Below, piece after piece: positions 39,901 through 47,606 of a DNA stretch of 48,043 nt. Every line of letters begins with the position of its first letter. Positions within the stretch are counted from its first letter, which is position 1. The position numbers and the translations under genes were made by a program. The notes beneath the pieces are model-generated. The model was not told the origin of the DNA. It saw nothing but the letters and a program-made list of their open reading frames with translations, and made no database searches. This DNA comes from Trichococcus sp. Lineage in GTDB: Bacteria; Bacillota; Bacilli; Lactobacillales; Aerococcaceae. The stretch spans positions 1 to 48,043 of the forward strand of contig JASKKA010000013.1 in assembly GCA_030153215.1 (NCBI GenBank). The letters are read 5' to 3'.

Positions 39901-39962
39901 CTTACACACAAAGAAACACCTAAAAATACTGCGCCTACTCGCCGGATAATTTTCTTCTTCAA
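36948..39962 (-). CDS. Secreted GH26 beta-mannanase, multidomain
   Basis: A 1004-residue extracellular enzyme. There is a signal peptide (KKKIIRRVGAVFLG start, cleavage near residue 31), then a carbohydrate-binding-like beta-sandwich (about 40-205, starting LWDFTEGTQGWVF). The GH26 catalytic barrel (about 245-620) has acid/base Glu in FRPFHENTGSWFWWG near 430 and nucleophile Glu in AVTEIGI near 540. A linker follows, then a second binding-like module (about 765-930, DDFESYFGES) and a FIVAR-like three-helix end (about 940-1004). No LPXTG anchor is visible; surface retention would depend on the helical end. It cuts internal beta-1,4-mannosidic bonds. The start is TTG 39962 with AGGAGG upstream. 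Noticeably more AT-rich than its neighbours, suggesting transfer. Confidence 0.9.
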   Translation of the reverse strand: MKKKIIRRVGAVFLGVSLCVSYLDTVVPLVAAEETTSQDRLWDFTEGTQGWVFDSSWAGDGYHGTSGYSHDLLNGRLQVDIDFSQDSSNGWSQPGISFSNGTGIDYSKFSTLTFDFFYDSTAYTTGQITLKANSGSIFQEQMVGLNNLSTEDIGENIKKATVTFKIDPTYAKAETPEKLMLLIVGNNTDYKGSLWFDNIRLSSPVVEDSYVDATVTAESQTNLLGQSEMLTINNQIIPYAESIQLTDSKANDATKALYQYLKAVGESNAVIYGHMEDTVLKAGTNELTYSDTKDLTGSISGINGLDCGNLFEGFAEKYNNRHPQNPQIPENTEGNIRAAALFTNETIEEGGVMTLSAHMPNFAFATTENASAEKTYDRYDYTPADSYNLKGNTMNQILPGGQYHEQFTAYLDMIAEYAKQVDGPILFRPFHENTGSWFWWGKAFSDTETYKSVFKYTVEYLRDIQNVHNLLYVYGPGSEAATLDEYGERYPGDDYVDMIGFDTYDSNPVPDEEGYSFQTNFENSVKLTDTFAKQHGKLFAVTEIGILGMQDSGNRRPYWFTEILDILSKDAYDCSFFMTWTNYSDKSFYTPYVASVNEDGTLHGHELMDPFIEFYNNKKSIFASDQKAALSLQPIQPIVMENGQISGYFTQPIAGTRILEETLVNARLNMENTMATISVSNGTLEIPLDTHVDGKVAGAVITNEILAQLGESVNGKIILYADNAVMQEIPILFNIPEKEKDALLVDDFESYFGESTLLNSSWAVNKDSGSNLVISLSTDNVLEGDYSLEFSYDETVTGWAGITMAKEADWSASDALQFWVVPDGKNQKTVIQINTADGGSYEAYLNNYKAYASVTEALLVTLPFSEFLDKRTQAPLTSEAASQVTNIGLWMNAIGDSAAIKDGRVSGTIYYDKIMAVSSESIEASFQTREAVSIDEMTIEALENAVDDANGLVKKEYTKESWKAFKVALKNAEKLIKNESAEKEALWHTLESLQDTIEDLVKIN

Positions 39963-40020
39963 TAAAATGACCTCCTCTAAAAAAGTTCACTGATCACACC
40001 TGACACTTGCTAACCCGTTT

Positions 40021-40059
40021 CTACATAAATCCGAACGTAACCCCTTTGATAAAATCCAT
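40021..40059 (-). pseudogene. 5' stub of a lost gene (GH113-like start)
   Basis: A 12-residue frame (MDFIKGVTFGFM, then TAG) with an excellent AAAGGAG site upstream. The sequence looks like the first residues of glycosidases of the GH113 beta-mannanase type (FIKGxTFGF start). The frame stops abruptly and leads directly into the GH26 leader. I read it as the remains of a second mannanase-type gene removed by deletion; a leader peptide cannot be excluded. Confidence 0.4.
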
Positions 40060-40077
40060 GATCTTCTCCTTTACGTA

Positions 40078-40105
40078 TTGACATACCGTTACAAAAGTAT
40101 ATATT
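40078..40105 (+). promoter_or_regulatory. Promoter of the CE7 esterase
   Basis: Perfect -35 TTGACA (40078-40083), 16-bp spacer, TATATT (40100-40105), with a leader of about 125 nt. Inverted ATACCG (40084) and CGGTAT (40119) flank the -10 and could be an operator. No further gene is visible in 39963-40239. Confidence 0.55.
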
Positions 40106-40239
40106 TATTAATGTATGCGGTATCATCATTATTCATCATTAAGATAGTTTTGTAAAGAACTGATGTGTCTAATTTTTGGGTACATGATGTTTTTGTAAAA
40201 TTTTAAACTTGTTTCAAAAAAATAGTTGGAGGATGGAAG

Positions 40240-41175
40240 ATGGATTATAAGGATTATCAAGGCAGCGGGATACGCCCGCATGATTTCGATGTTTTTTGGG
40301 AAGAAGGTTTGCGGGAAATGGAGAGACTTCCGCTTGAGTACAAATTGGAGATAGCGGCTGTCCCCTCACAAGTCGCAACTTTCTATCATCTGACGTTCAT
40401 CGGCGTCGGTGGCGCGGAAGTGCATTGCCAACTCTTGACGCCCAAATTTACAGCCGGCATGAAACTGAAAGGGATGCTGCAATTCCACGGCTACCATGGT
40501 GATTCCGGTGATTTCCAGGATAAAGTCGGTTGGGTGGCGGAAGGTTTCGTCGTATTGGCGATGGACGCCAGGGGTCAAGGTGGGCTTTCCGAGGACCGCA
40601 CGCAGACGAAAGGCGGCGTCCTGAAAGGATTGATCATCCGCGGCATGGAAGAAGGCAAAGAAAACCTCTATTATCGGCAAGTTTTTCTGGATACTGCCCA
40701 TGCAGCGCGCATCCTCAAATCGCTGGATTTTGTCGATGAAACAAGGATCTATGCGCAAGGTGCTTCCCAAGGCGGAGGCCTGACGATTGCCTGTGCCGGA
40801 TTGGTTCCGGATCTTTACCGCGTTTACGTCACTTACCCTTTCCTGTCCGATTATCGCAAAGCTTATGCACTCGGCGCCCAAACTTCCGCATTCGAAGAGA
40901 TCCCTTACTGGTTCCAGTTCCGCGATCCGCTGCATAAGCGCGAAAAAGAAGTCTTCGATACATTGGAATACATCGACATCCAACATTTCGCACCGCGCAT
41001 CAAAGCCGAAGTCTACTGGGTCATCGGGCTGCAGGATACGGTCGTTCCGCCGATCACGCAGATGGCCACCTACAACAACATCACCGCAAAGAAACAGCTG
41101 ATCACACTACCGGAGTACGGTCACGAGTACTTGCCGAAAGTCAGCGATGAGCTGCGCGGGTATTTTGTGGAGTAA
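40240..41175 (+). CDS. Acetyl esterase, CE7 family (acetyl xylan esterase/cephalosporin-C deacetylase type)
   Basis: A 311-residue alpha/beta hydrolase with all CE7 signatures: RGQGG at 111-115, nucleophile Ser176 in GASQGGG, Asp266 in GLQDTVVPP and His295 in GHEYL. No signal peptide, so it acts in the cytoplasm, probably as a hexamer, removing acetyl groups from imported oligosaccharides. Next to the mannanase its likely role is deacetylating acetylated (galacto)glucomannan fragments. The ATG at 40240 follows GGAGG. Confidence 0.93.
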   Translation: MDYKDYQGSGIRPHDFDVFWEEGLREMERLPLEYKLEIAAVPSQVATFYHLTFIGVGGAEVHCQLLTPKFTAGMKLKGMLQFHGYHGDSGDFQDKVGWVAEGFVVLAMDARGQGGLSEDRTQTKGGVLKGLIIRGMEEGKENLYYRQVFLDTAHAARILKSLDFVDETRIYAQGASQGGGLTIACAGLVPDLYRVYVTYPFLSDYRKAYALGAQTSAFEEIPYWFQFRDPLHKREKEVFDTLEYIDIQHFAPRIKAEVYWVIGLQDTVVPPITQMATYNNITAKKQLITLPEYGHEYLPKVSDELRGYFVE

Positions 41176-41250
41176 GGAATTGATAAGAATTGGGCAATGA
41201 TGACCGCCCACCGGAGAAGAGCTTTTGGGATTGGGGGATTGGGTCCCCTC

Positions 41251-41606
41251 CTCCGGTGAAGCCCGGCTCGCCGGAGTTCATCGGTAACCTTCGACCGCAC
41301 CTCCGACGAAGCCTTGATCATCGGAGAACGCACCCTCAAACGACTGCTCAACTCCGGCGAAGCTTCCGTTCGCCGGAGCAAGACAAAAAAATCCGCCAGA
41401 CTGAGCTATCAGATCGGCGGATTTTTGTTGATTTATTTGGTGTGACTGGATCCTAACAATTCCAAACATACCCCATGCTCCGGTGAAGCCACGCTCACAG
41501 GGGTTCATCGGTAACTTTCAGCCACACCTCCGACGAAGCCTTGGTCATCGGAGAAGGCACCCTCAAACGACTGCCCAACTCCGGCGAATCCTCCGTTCGC
41601 CGGAGC
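41251..41606. repeat. Two direct copies of a 129-bp element made of three palindromes
   Basis: Copy 1 is 41251-41379 and copy 2 is 41478-41606, equal in length and highly similar. Each contains three successive palindromes with cores CTCCGGTGA, CTCCGACGA...TCATCGGAG, and CTCCGGCGA...TTCGCCGGAG, separated by conserved links such as CACCCTCAAACGACTG. The third palindrome of copy 1 is near perfect. There is no gene in this 510-bp gap. It belongs to the same CTCCGG family seen at 2.2 and 27.45 kb. Confidence 0.88.
41383..41426. terminator. Terminator hairpin between the two 129-bp repeats
   Basis: AAAAAAATCCGCC pairs with GGCGGATTTTT around an 18-nt loop, with a T-run on the plus strand and an A-run giving T's on the minus strand. 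It could stop both the esterase and helicase transcripts. Confidence 0.8.
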
Positions 41607-41684
41607 ACAGCGAATCAGCAACGGAGTGGATCAGCAACGCAGAACCGCGCCGCCCCGTGAACCCAATTTTCCCAAATATCCCAT

Positions 41685-43759
41685 TCAAACCGAAAAGAAG
41701 TTATTCAGAATCCACTTGATTCTCAAGCTTTTGGGAACCAAATGCATGAATTTTTGATGGACCGTCAATTCTTCGATGGCCTTCTCGTTTCTATCCAGAT
41801 AGGCCGCAACGGTGTCCAAAGAAACATCCTCATCCGTCAGCCTTTGCATGATTCTTTTCAAGTCTGGACCGGTGATCAGGGAATGCTTATCGTGCAATTG
41901 ATACTTCTCCCCCTCAACGACGATGCTCTTGATGAGCAGCAACAAGGCGATATTGAACTTGGTCCCTTTGAACGTCACGATGCCGATATTGGTCTGATTA
42001 TCCTCAAACCAATAATTGCCTGCATCAAAGTAGAGTGCACTTTTCAGAAAGTCAAAGTCGCGCGTAATCTTATCGTTGTTCAGATTCAGGTACTCGCCCG
42101 TCCGCAGTAACTTTTCCATATTTTCCCGCACTTCATTGGAAACGAACCCTTCGTCGCTGATGAATTTCGGAGGTTTTCCCTCTTTCGTCCTTTCCACCTG
42201 GATGCGTTTTGCCTTGACATCGATATCTTTCACAATCCACACCCGGCCCGCCAACAGAATTTTGCTTTCGATTTGGATTTCCGGTGTGAACGGCAAACTA
42301 CCGATGCGCTCGTGTTGATAATGCACAGAAAAATCACTGGTCGTGAAAAACAGCGCGTAGAAATCCCGGGAACGCAGCAGACGCTCTCCCTCCAGACCGA
42401 CGATTGCCTCATCATCCATGATTTCAATGAAATCTTTTTCAATCATATAGTCAATCAACAACGCCAGGTCCGGATCCGAAATTGCTGACCAAACCGGAAA
42501 ATGTTTATTCAACTGCAAAAGTTGTTCCAGCGGAATGCTGACTTTTTGGAAGAGGATCGCCATAACCTGGTGCGCCAAGGCATTATAAGGTGTTTCAATC
42601 ATTTCTGTGGCATCCAGTTCGCCCCGCTCGAGCAAATCCAGTGCAGCATAGGTCTGCAGCATTTCCCATGAGTCATCTTCCACAATGTGCAGGATGCTTT
42701 GATGGCTTCTCCGTCCGCTGCGTCCCAGTCTTTGGCTGAGCGAAGAGGTAGATGGAGGGGAGCCGTACTGCACGACGCTGTCCACGGAGCCGATGTCAAT
42801 TCCCAGTTCCAAGGTGGATGTACAGGTGATCGTGAACAGTTGATCCTCATTGTTTTTCGCAAAAAATTCCACTTCTTCACGCAACAGTTTGTCCACCGAT
42901 GAATGATGGGCAAAATAGCGGATCGGTGCGTTCTCTTTTTTTGCCATCTTATCCAACTTATGGGTGATTTCTTCCACCCGATTGCGGGAATTCGGAAAAA
43001 TCAGCATCGTTTCGGTTTTGGAATACTGGTAGATGGCTGCCAAAGATTCCCTGGCGACGAATGGCCCAGACTCGCCGCTCGTATAATCAATTGTGATGAG
43101 CAGGTCGTTTTTGACGCGGTCCACGAGGATATCCGTGTGACGTGGACTGCCGAAAAAGGCTTTCGCATAGCTAAAATCTGTTTTATTCAGGGTCGCGCTC
43201 ATCGCAATGAAGCGCGGTGCTTGCATGAATCGGCTGATCCGCTGCAGCAGCGACTGCAGATGAATGCCCCGTTCCGTCCCCAGAAAACTATGGAGTTCAT
43301 CGATGATGATCCATTCCACCCCTTTAAAGAGGTGCTCCGCCTCACCCGGCCGATTCACCAGCATCCCTTCGATCGATTCCGGCGTGATCAATAGAATGCC
43401 TTTCGGTTGATTCACAACCTTTTTTTCTGTGCTTGGGAAACTTCTCCATGCCAGCGTGTGATCGGAATATCTAAATATTCACTGAGCTCGCTGATGCGCT
43501 GAAACTGATCATTGATCAGAGCTTTCAAAGGCGAAACGTACAACACCTTCAGCCCCGTTTCCCAATCTTCGACACTGTTCAATGCCGGAATGAATGCTGC
43601 TTCCGTTTTCCCGGATGCCGTTGGAGCGGACAAAATCAGGTTATGATCGGTATTGGTAACCTGTTTGATGGCCGCACTTTGAATATTTGTTAAGCTTGGC
43701 CAGCCTTTATCATAAATATACTGTTGGATATCTCGGCTGAGACTGTCAAATGCCTGCAT
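41685..43759 (-). pseudogene. sngC: Shango-type DEAD/DEAH helicase SngC, frame interrupted at an A7 tract
   Basis: The first frame (ATG 43759) holds the Q-motif region and Walker A (SAPTASGKTEA, about 44-54) and ends at a stop (43412) just after QAQKKRL. The rest (from about 43415) continues in the -1 frame as VVNQPKGILLITPESIEG, with DELH, MSATLNKTD, TSTLELGID and QRLGRSGRR, for about 690 residues in all. The break is a run of seven A's (43426-43432 on the plus strand as T's); eight A's would restore one frame. All Lhr-like helicase motifs are intact. A sequencing slip, phase variation or transcriptional slippage are each possible. The ATG overlaps the sngB stop (TGATG), so they are coupled. 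Confidence 0.8.
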
Positions 43760-45087
43760 CAGTAAACCTCTATTTCATCGTGATCATCTGCATCCTTCAC
43801 AACAGCAGGAGCTTTTCTGCCGAATCGATCAGCAAGGATATCGGAAAAAGCATGATCCGGATTCTGGCGTTGCAAGGACAGAATTTCGATATAGTCCTTG
43901 ATGACGGAACGTGGCGTCAAGAACGCCGCAGCTCCGGGCCGGTTCAGCTGGTCTTCCATGTATTGCTGAATTTCGCTGTCCTTAACAGACAGCTTCGTTT
44001 GGTAAGCCGTATTGTATATTTCCAATAACTTGGTCAAAAGGATAAAAATTTCTTCCGGCGTCAGCGGCTTCAGATCGATGACAGTGCTGTTGACATTGAC
44101 ATAGTCTTTATTTTTCATCAATTCGTTCCCGAAGCGCGTCTTCAAAGCCCCATAGCTGGCCAGTCCTCGACGTTCATCGTAAACCGTGTTCTTGGTGGCG
44201 CCGAAGTTGACGAACAGCCCTTTTGCTTCGTTTGTTTTGGTTTCGTTGTACAGATTGAGGATCATTTCATAATTTTTTTCACGGGTCAGTGCACGCGGCA
44301 ATTTGTACAGATTGACGGATTCATCAAAATTGATGACGAATCCCTTGTAGCCGATTTTCAAAAACAATTCTGCCAGATTTTTCAAGGCGATGAGGTAGTT
44401 TGAGTCGTTGATGACATTCTTGATGCCCAATTCCTTAGAGGCTTCCGTTTTTGTCGTGATATCTCCGCGGATCCAACGAATCGCCTCGATCTGCAAAGAC
44501 ATATTATCGCCTGCGATTCCTTCAAAATATTTCATCAACGCTTGCCCGAATTCATAAGACAGCCCCGATGAATAGAAGGAATTGGTCGTCTTCAGGATGG
44601 CGTTCTCCACCAATTTCCAATGGGTCTTTTCCATCAATTCAGGAACGGTGAGGGCGTTTTCCGCGGCAAGTTGCTCGAGCAGCACCTGGATCCATTGCTG
44701 GACGATCGTTTCGATGGCATTTCCGTCGCGGTTATTCTTGATGACGATCTTGTTGACGACTTCGTTATAGAGCGCCAAAGCTTTCCCGGAGGAATCATAA
44801 AAACGGCGCGTCGGAGTCAAGTCGATTGTGGAGACAACAAAGTTCTTTTGCAGCGCCAATGATTCAATCGTCCGCAAAACAAAACTTTTGCCCGATCCGA
44901 AATCGCCTACCCAAAACCGCAGATCACTATTGCCGTCTTCCAAGTTTTGTAAGGTATCGATGATCTCCTTGACTTCGTTGCTTCTGCCGACCAACACGTG
45001 CTGGACCCCTTTTACCGGCACAACCCCTGCCTCAAGCGAGGCGATAATTGTCTGGGCATCTTTCTTTCTCAACTTGCTTTCAGCCAT
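43759..45087 (-). CDS. sngB: Shango-type ATPase SngB (BrxD/DUF2791-like)
   Basis: A 442-residue P-loop ATPase related to BREX ATPase BrxD/DUF2791. Walker A is GDFGSGKSF at residues 61-69, and the Walker B-like strand is GFVINFDES around 265-273; VGRSNEVKEI near 33 is typical of AAA/STAND-like ATPases. In Shango it works with the TerB-domain protein and the helicase to block phage; the mechanism is not settled. The start overlaps the end of sngA by 8 nt and its stop overlaps the sngC start, the tight coupling expected of a complex. Confidence 0.85.
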   Translation of the reverse strand: MAESKLRKKDAQTIIASLEAGVVPVKGVQHVLVGRSNEVKEIIDTLQNLEDGNSDLRFWVGDFGSGKSFVLRTIESLALQKNFVVSTIDLTPTRRFYDSSGKALALYNEVVNKIVIKNNRDGNAIETIVQQWIQVLLEQLAAENALTVPELMEKTHWKLVENAILKTTNSFYSSGLSYEFGQALMKYFEGIAGDNMSLQIEAIRWIRGDITTKTEASKELGIKNVINDSNYLIALKNLAELFLKIGYKGFVINFDESVNLYKLPRALTREKNYEMILNLYNETKTNEAKGLFVNFGATKNTVYDERRGLASYGALKTRFGNELMKNKDYVNVNSTVIDLKPLTPEEIFILLTKLLEIYNTAYQTKLSVKDSEIQQYMEDQLNRPGAAAFLTPRSVIKDYIEILSLQRQNPDHAFSDILADRFGRKAPAVVKDADDHDEIEVY

Positions 45088-46909
45088 ATAGCCATTCCCT
45101 CATTTCTTCCATAAAATCCTCCTCGATGATGACCTGTTGCTGGCTGATTACCAGCACTTGATCATCGAACACTTCATACAACACCTCATTCAATTCCGTG
45201 AGGTATGCGTGATGGAGCTTGCCATTATTTTTTGCCTGTTCCTTGAAATCATCCAGAGAGATTCCATCATTTGCCACCAAGTGTTTCAGGAATGCCATTT
45301 GCTCAGAATCCTGGTCATTGTCAGGCTCAGTGATTGCTGTTTCTTCGGATTCTTCCATAATAGCGGCGGCACTTTGCGATTCTTTTACCTCTACGTCCGA
45401 CGACAGATCGATCTCGCCAACAAAACCCGGCTCGATGGCTGCCTCTTCCCCCAAATAAGTGTCAACCATATCAATGATTGTATCCAGGGCCGAGTGCGAG
45501 GCGCTGATCAAGGCTTTGTCCAGTTTGATTTCTCTGCGCGGCGGTTGCGTGCATTCCCTCAAAAGCTCCGGCAAATTTTCGATAGTAAGATCGGCATCAA
45601 GCAATAACTGCTGATAATCGGCCTGTCTGGTCGGATAAATGAAGCCATCCCGTTCTTTTTGCAACGCTCTTGAAATCGGCAACTCCATGCGTTCCATCAG
45701 GCAAATAAACAGGATGCGCTTTTCCGGATCCTCACTCTGTTTGATCACCTTCGCGGCTATCTTTTTCAAGTCCGGATCCTCTGCCACTTCACAAAGAACA
45801 CTGCCCACTTGCTCGACCGATTGGCGGATAAACAAGTTTGCAGCCTCATGCCAAACGGTCTTGTTTACGTTGCGCAAGGCTGCAATGGTCGGATAATCCA
45901 GCTCGATCTCAACTTTCTGCTTCAGACAGTCTTGCAGTTTCCGAAACGTCTCATCCGGAAGATACTGCGCCAAAGTCTGCAGACTTTCTTCATCAGGCAG
46001 TACGCGCAGCCCTTCCACTTCGCGGCGGACAGCGTTCTCTGCCAGGATGTACAGGTCCGTTGGCAACCGGAACGTTTCCGCCCAGACACGACCATCATCC
46101 AGCGGCAAACGGAAATATTTCCGGAAATAATTATTGGGTTTGACCTTCCATTTGATGGAATCCTCCTCCAGATCATGCAATACGAGCTGCAAAAGTTCCA
46201 CGTATTTCGACAAGCACAGGCTCATGACAGCCGGTATTTCCGTAAACCGCGTCGCCCTTTTCCTTAGGTGATCGAAATACGCCATTTCAATCCCATCAAA
46301 AATTTGTTTATCCCGAAGCACCCCTGATGGGTCCCACCAGACGATTTTGGTTCCGAACTGCGTCAAGCCAAATCGCGTTCTTGTCTCTTCATCCGGAGCA
46401 GGCAAATATTTGCGGTACTCCTCAACCTCGCGGGCAAGGATTTTTTGGATATCCCTGGACAACATGGCTTGCAGATCATAGGAAAAATAGGCATCTGGGT
46501 GCATATTGTCCTGTCTATAAAATGAAAATACCACTTCTCTGGCCAACCGATGAATTTCGTCAAAGATAGTGACGCGGTAATAGTAGCGTTCATATTTCAC
46601 ATGTTTGATATTTTTGCGCTTCTTCTTGAATTCGACGTCAACGACAGTACACAAGATTTCAAATAAGGCACCTACCACAGCCTCCACTTGTCCTGTCAAA
46701 TTTTCATTCAGTCTTACTTGAGGCGAAACGTAGCTGATCCATGATTCCTTTACAGCTTTCGTTTCAGCTTTTTTTAGAGCGCTCTGCTCTTTGATGAGAT
46801 CTCTTGGATTGATGAAGGACTCCTCGTTCTTCACCAACTCGATGATCGATAATTTTTTCTCTTCGGTCATTTGCTTATTTTTGAATATTTTATTTACGAA
46901 TTCAAACAT
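45080..46909 (-). CDS. sngA: Shango-type TerB-domain protein SngA
   Basis: About 609 residues with a TerB-N-like central region (KESWISYVSPQ, then many charged helices about 60-300, including FGTKIVWWDPSG) and a C-terminal TerB-C-like helical region (about 540-609, after an acidic low-complexity linker rich in Glu/Asp/Ser at 500-535). No catalytic motif is evident. TerB-domain proteins coupled to a BrxD-like ATPase and a DEAD helicase define the Shango anti-phage system. ATG 46909 has AGGGGGAA upstream at rather long spacing. It is the first gene of the operon, after a near-consensus promoter with two LexA-type boxes. Confidence 0.82.
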   Translation of the reverse strand: MFEFVNKIFKNKQMTEEKKLSIIELVKNEESFINPRDLIKEQSALKKAETKAVKESWISYVSPQVRLNENLTGQVEAVVGALFEILCTVVDVEFKKKRKNIKHVKYERYYYRVTIFDEIHRLAREVVFSFYRQDNMHPDAYFSYDLQAMLSRDIQKILAREVEEYRKYLPAPDEETRTRFGLTQFGTKIVWWDPSGVLRDKQIFDGIEMAYFDHLRKRATRFTEIPAVMSLCLSKYVELLQLVLHDLEEDSIKWKVKPNNYFRKYFRLPLDDGRVWAETFRLPTDLYILAENAVRREVEGLRVLPDEESLQTLAQYLPDETFRKLQDCLKQKVEIELDYPTIAALRNVNKTVWHEAANLFIRQSVEQVGSVLCEVAEDPDLKKIAAKVIKQSEDPEKRILFICLMERMELPISRALQKERDGFIYPTRQADYQQLLLDADLTIENLPELLRECTQPPRREIKLDKALISASHSALDTIIDMVDTYLGEEAAIEPGFVGEIDLSSDVEVKESQSAAAIMEESEETAITEPDNDQDSEQMAFLKHLVANDGISLDDFKEQAKNNGKLHHAYLTELNEVLYEVFDDQVLVISQQQVIIEEDFMEEMREWLYG

Positions 46910-46954
46910 CTTGGACGTTCCCCCTTTCCAAGTCACTCTGCAGGATACCCTCTA

Positions 46955-46983
46955 AGTATACGTCGGATGGCGCACATATTCAA
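46955..46983 (-). promoter_or_regulatory. Promoter of the sngABC operon
   Basis: Minus-strand TTGAAT (46983-46978), 17-bp spacer, TATACT (46960-46955), about 45 bp before the sngA ATG. Confidence 0.7.
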
Positions 46984-46995
46984 GAACGCGTGTTC
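46984..46995. promoter_or_regulatory. LexA/DinR-type box 1 (GAAC-N4-GTTC)
   Basis: GAACGCGTGTTC fits the Gram-positive LexA (DinR) consensus GAAC-N4-GTTC exactly and directly abuts the -35 of the sngA promoter, a position where a repressor would block polymerase. Confidence 0.6.
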
Positions 46996-47013
46996 TGCAG
47001 AAAAATGATTAAA

Positions 47014-47025
47014 GAACCCCTGTTC
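47014..47025. promoter_or_regulatory. LexA/DinR-type box 2 (GAAC-N4-GTTC)
   Basis: GAACCCCTGTTC is a second exact GAAC-N4-GTTC match, 30 bp (about three helix turns) from box 1 and so on the same face. The rest of the gap up to 47222 shows no gene. Confidence 0.55.
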
Positions 47026-47222
47026 ACCAGCGGAGGCGGTCCCTGGACCATATAGAACATAGATTATTTCTTCTGCCCGACAACCATCTTACAATCATTT
47101 GAAATAAAACCTTATGAAAAGTGGATCAATTACAGTGATCATATTCCAATTATGGTAGAAATAGATGTATAGAAACTCTTCTCTCTCATCAATCAAACCC
47201 CAAAAAAGACCTTTATTAAAAG

Positions 47223-47251
47223 TTGATTTAAATACCTTTTGCTATTATAAT
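47223..47251 (+). promoter_or_regulatory. Promoter of the toxin-antitoxin pair
   Basis: TTGATT (47223-47228), 17-bp spacer, perfect TATAAT (47246-47251), about 30 bp before the antitoxin start. Confidence 0.75.
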
Positions 47252-47282
47252 GAGGTAAAGATAGAAAACGGAGGTGCCTCAA

Positions 47283-47606
47283 ATGCTAAAAATATTAGAT
47301 GTGAACACTAAATCAGTTACTGAAGCAAAAAAAGAATTTTCAAAAATCATCAAAGACATCAATCAAACCGGAGAGCCAACTTTTATTTTTAATCATAATA
47401 AGCCTGAAGCTGTTATACTCAGCAATACCACCTACGAAGAACTTGTAAAAAGAAACATGGTCCTTGAAGAAAAACTCTTTTATAGCCAACTAAACAATCG
47501 AGTCAAAGAAGGTCCCGGTGAGCTCATTCCCTCTGAAAAGGTAATCGAATCCAACCAAGAAAATAATCCTTTCTCCGCATTGTCTGATAAGGATTTGTTT
47601 GATTGA
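47283..47606 (+). CDS. Phd/YefM-family antitoxin
   Basis: A 107-residue type II antitoxin. The N-terminal DNA-binding domain is typical of Phd/YefM (VTEAKKEFSKIIKDI, then GEPTFIFNHNKPEAVILSNTTYEELV); the C-terminal half is polar and charged, as expected of a toxin-wrapping tail. ATG 47283 follows CGGAGG at good spacing; the GTG three codons earlier touches that site. Its TGA overlaps the toxin ATG, so the two are coupled. It probably represses its own promoter. Confidence 0.88.
   Translation: MLKILDVNTKSVTEAKKEFSKIIKDINQTGEPTFIFNHNKPEAVILSNTTYEELVKRNMVLEEKLFYSQLNNRVKEGPGELIPSEKVIESNQENNPFSALSDKDLFD

Noticed and set aside
43412-43445. Programmed -1 ribosomal frameshift in sngC
   Set aside because: The -1 direction is right, but in the reading frame the A run does not form a proper X-XXY-YYZ slippery heptamer (it begins after CAG) and I see no clear stimulatory structure. 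Slippage during transcription or a sequence error is likelier.
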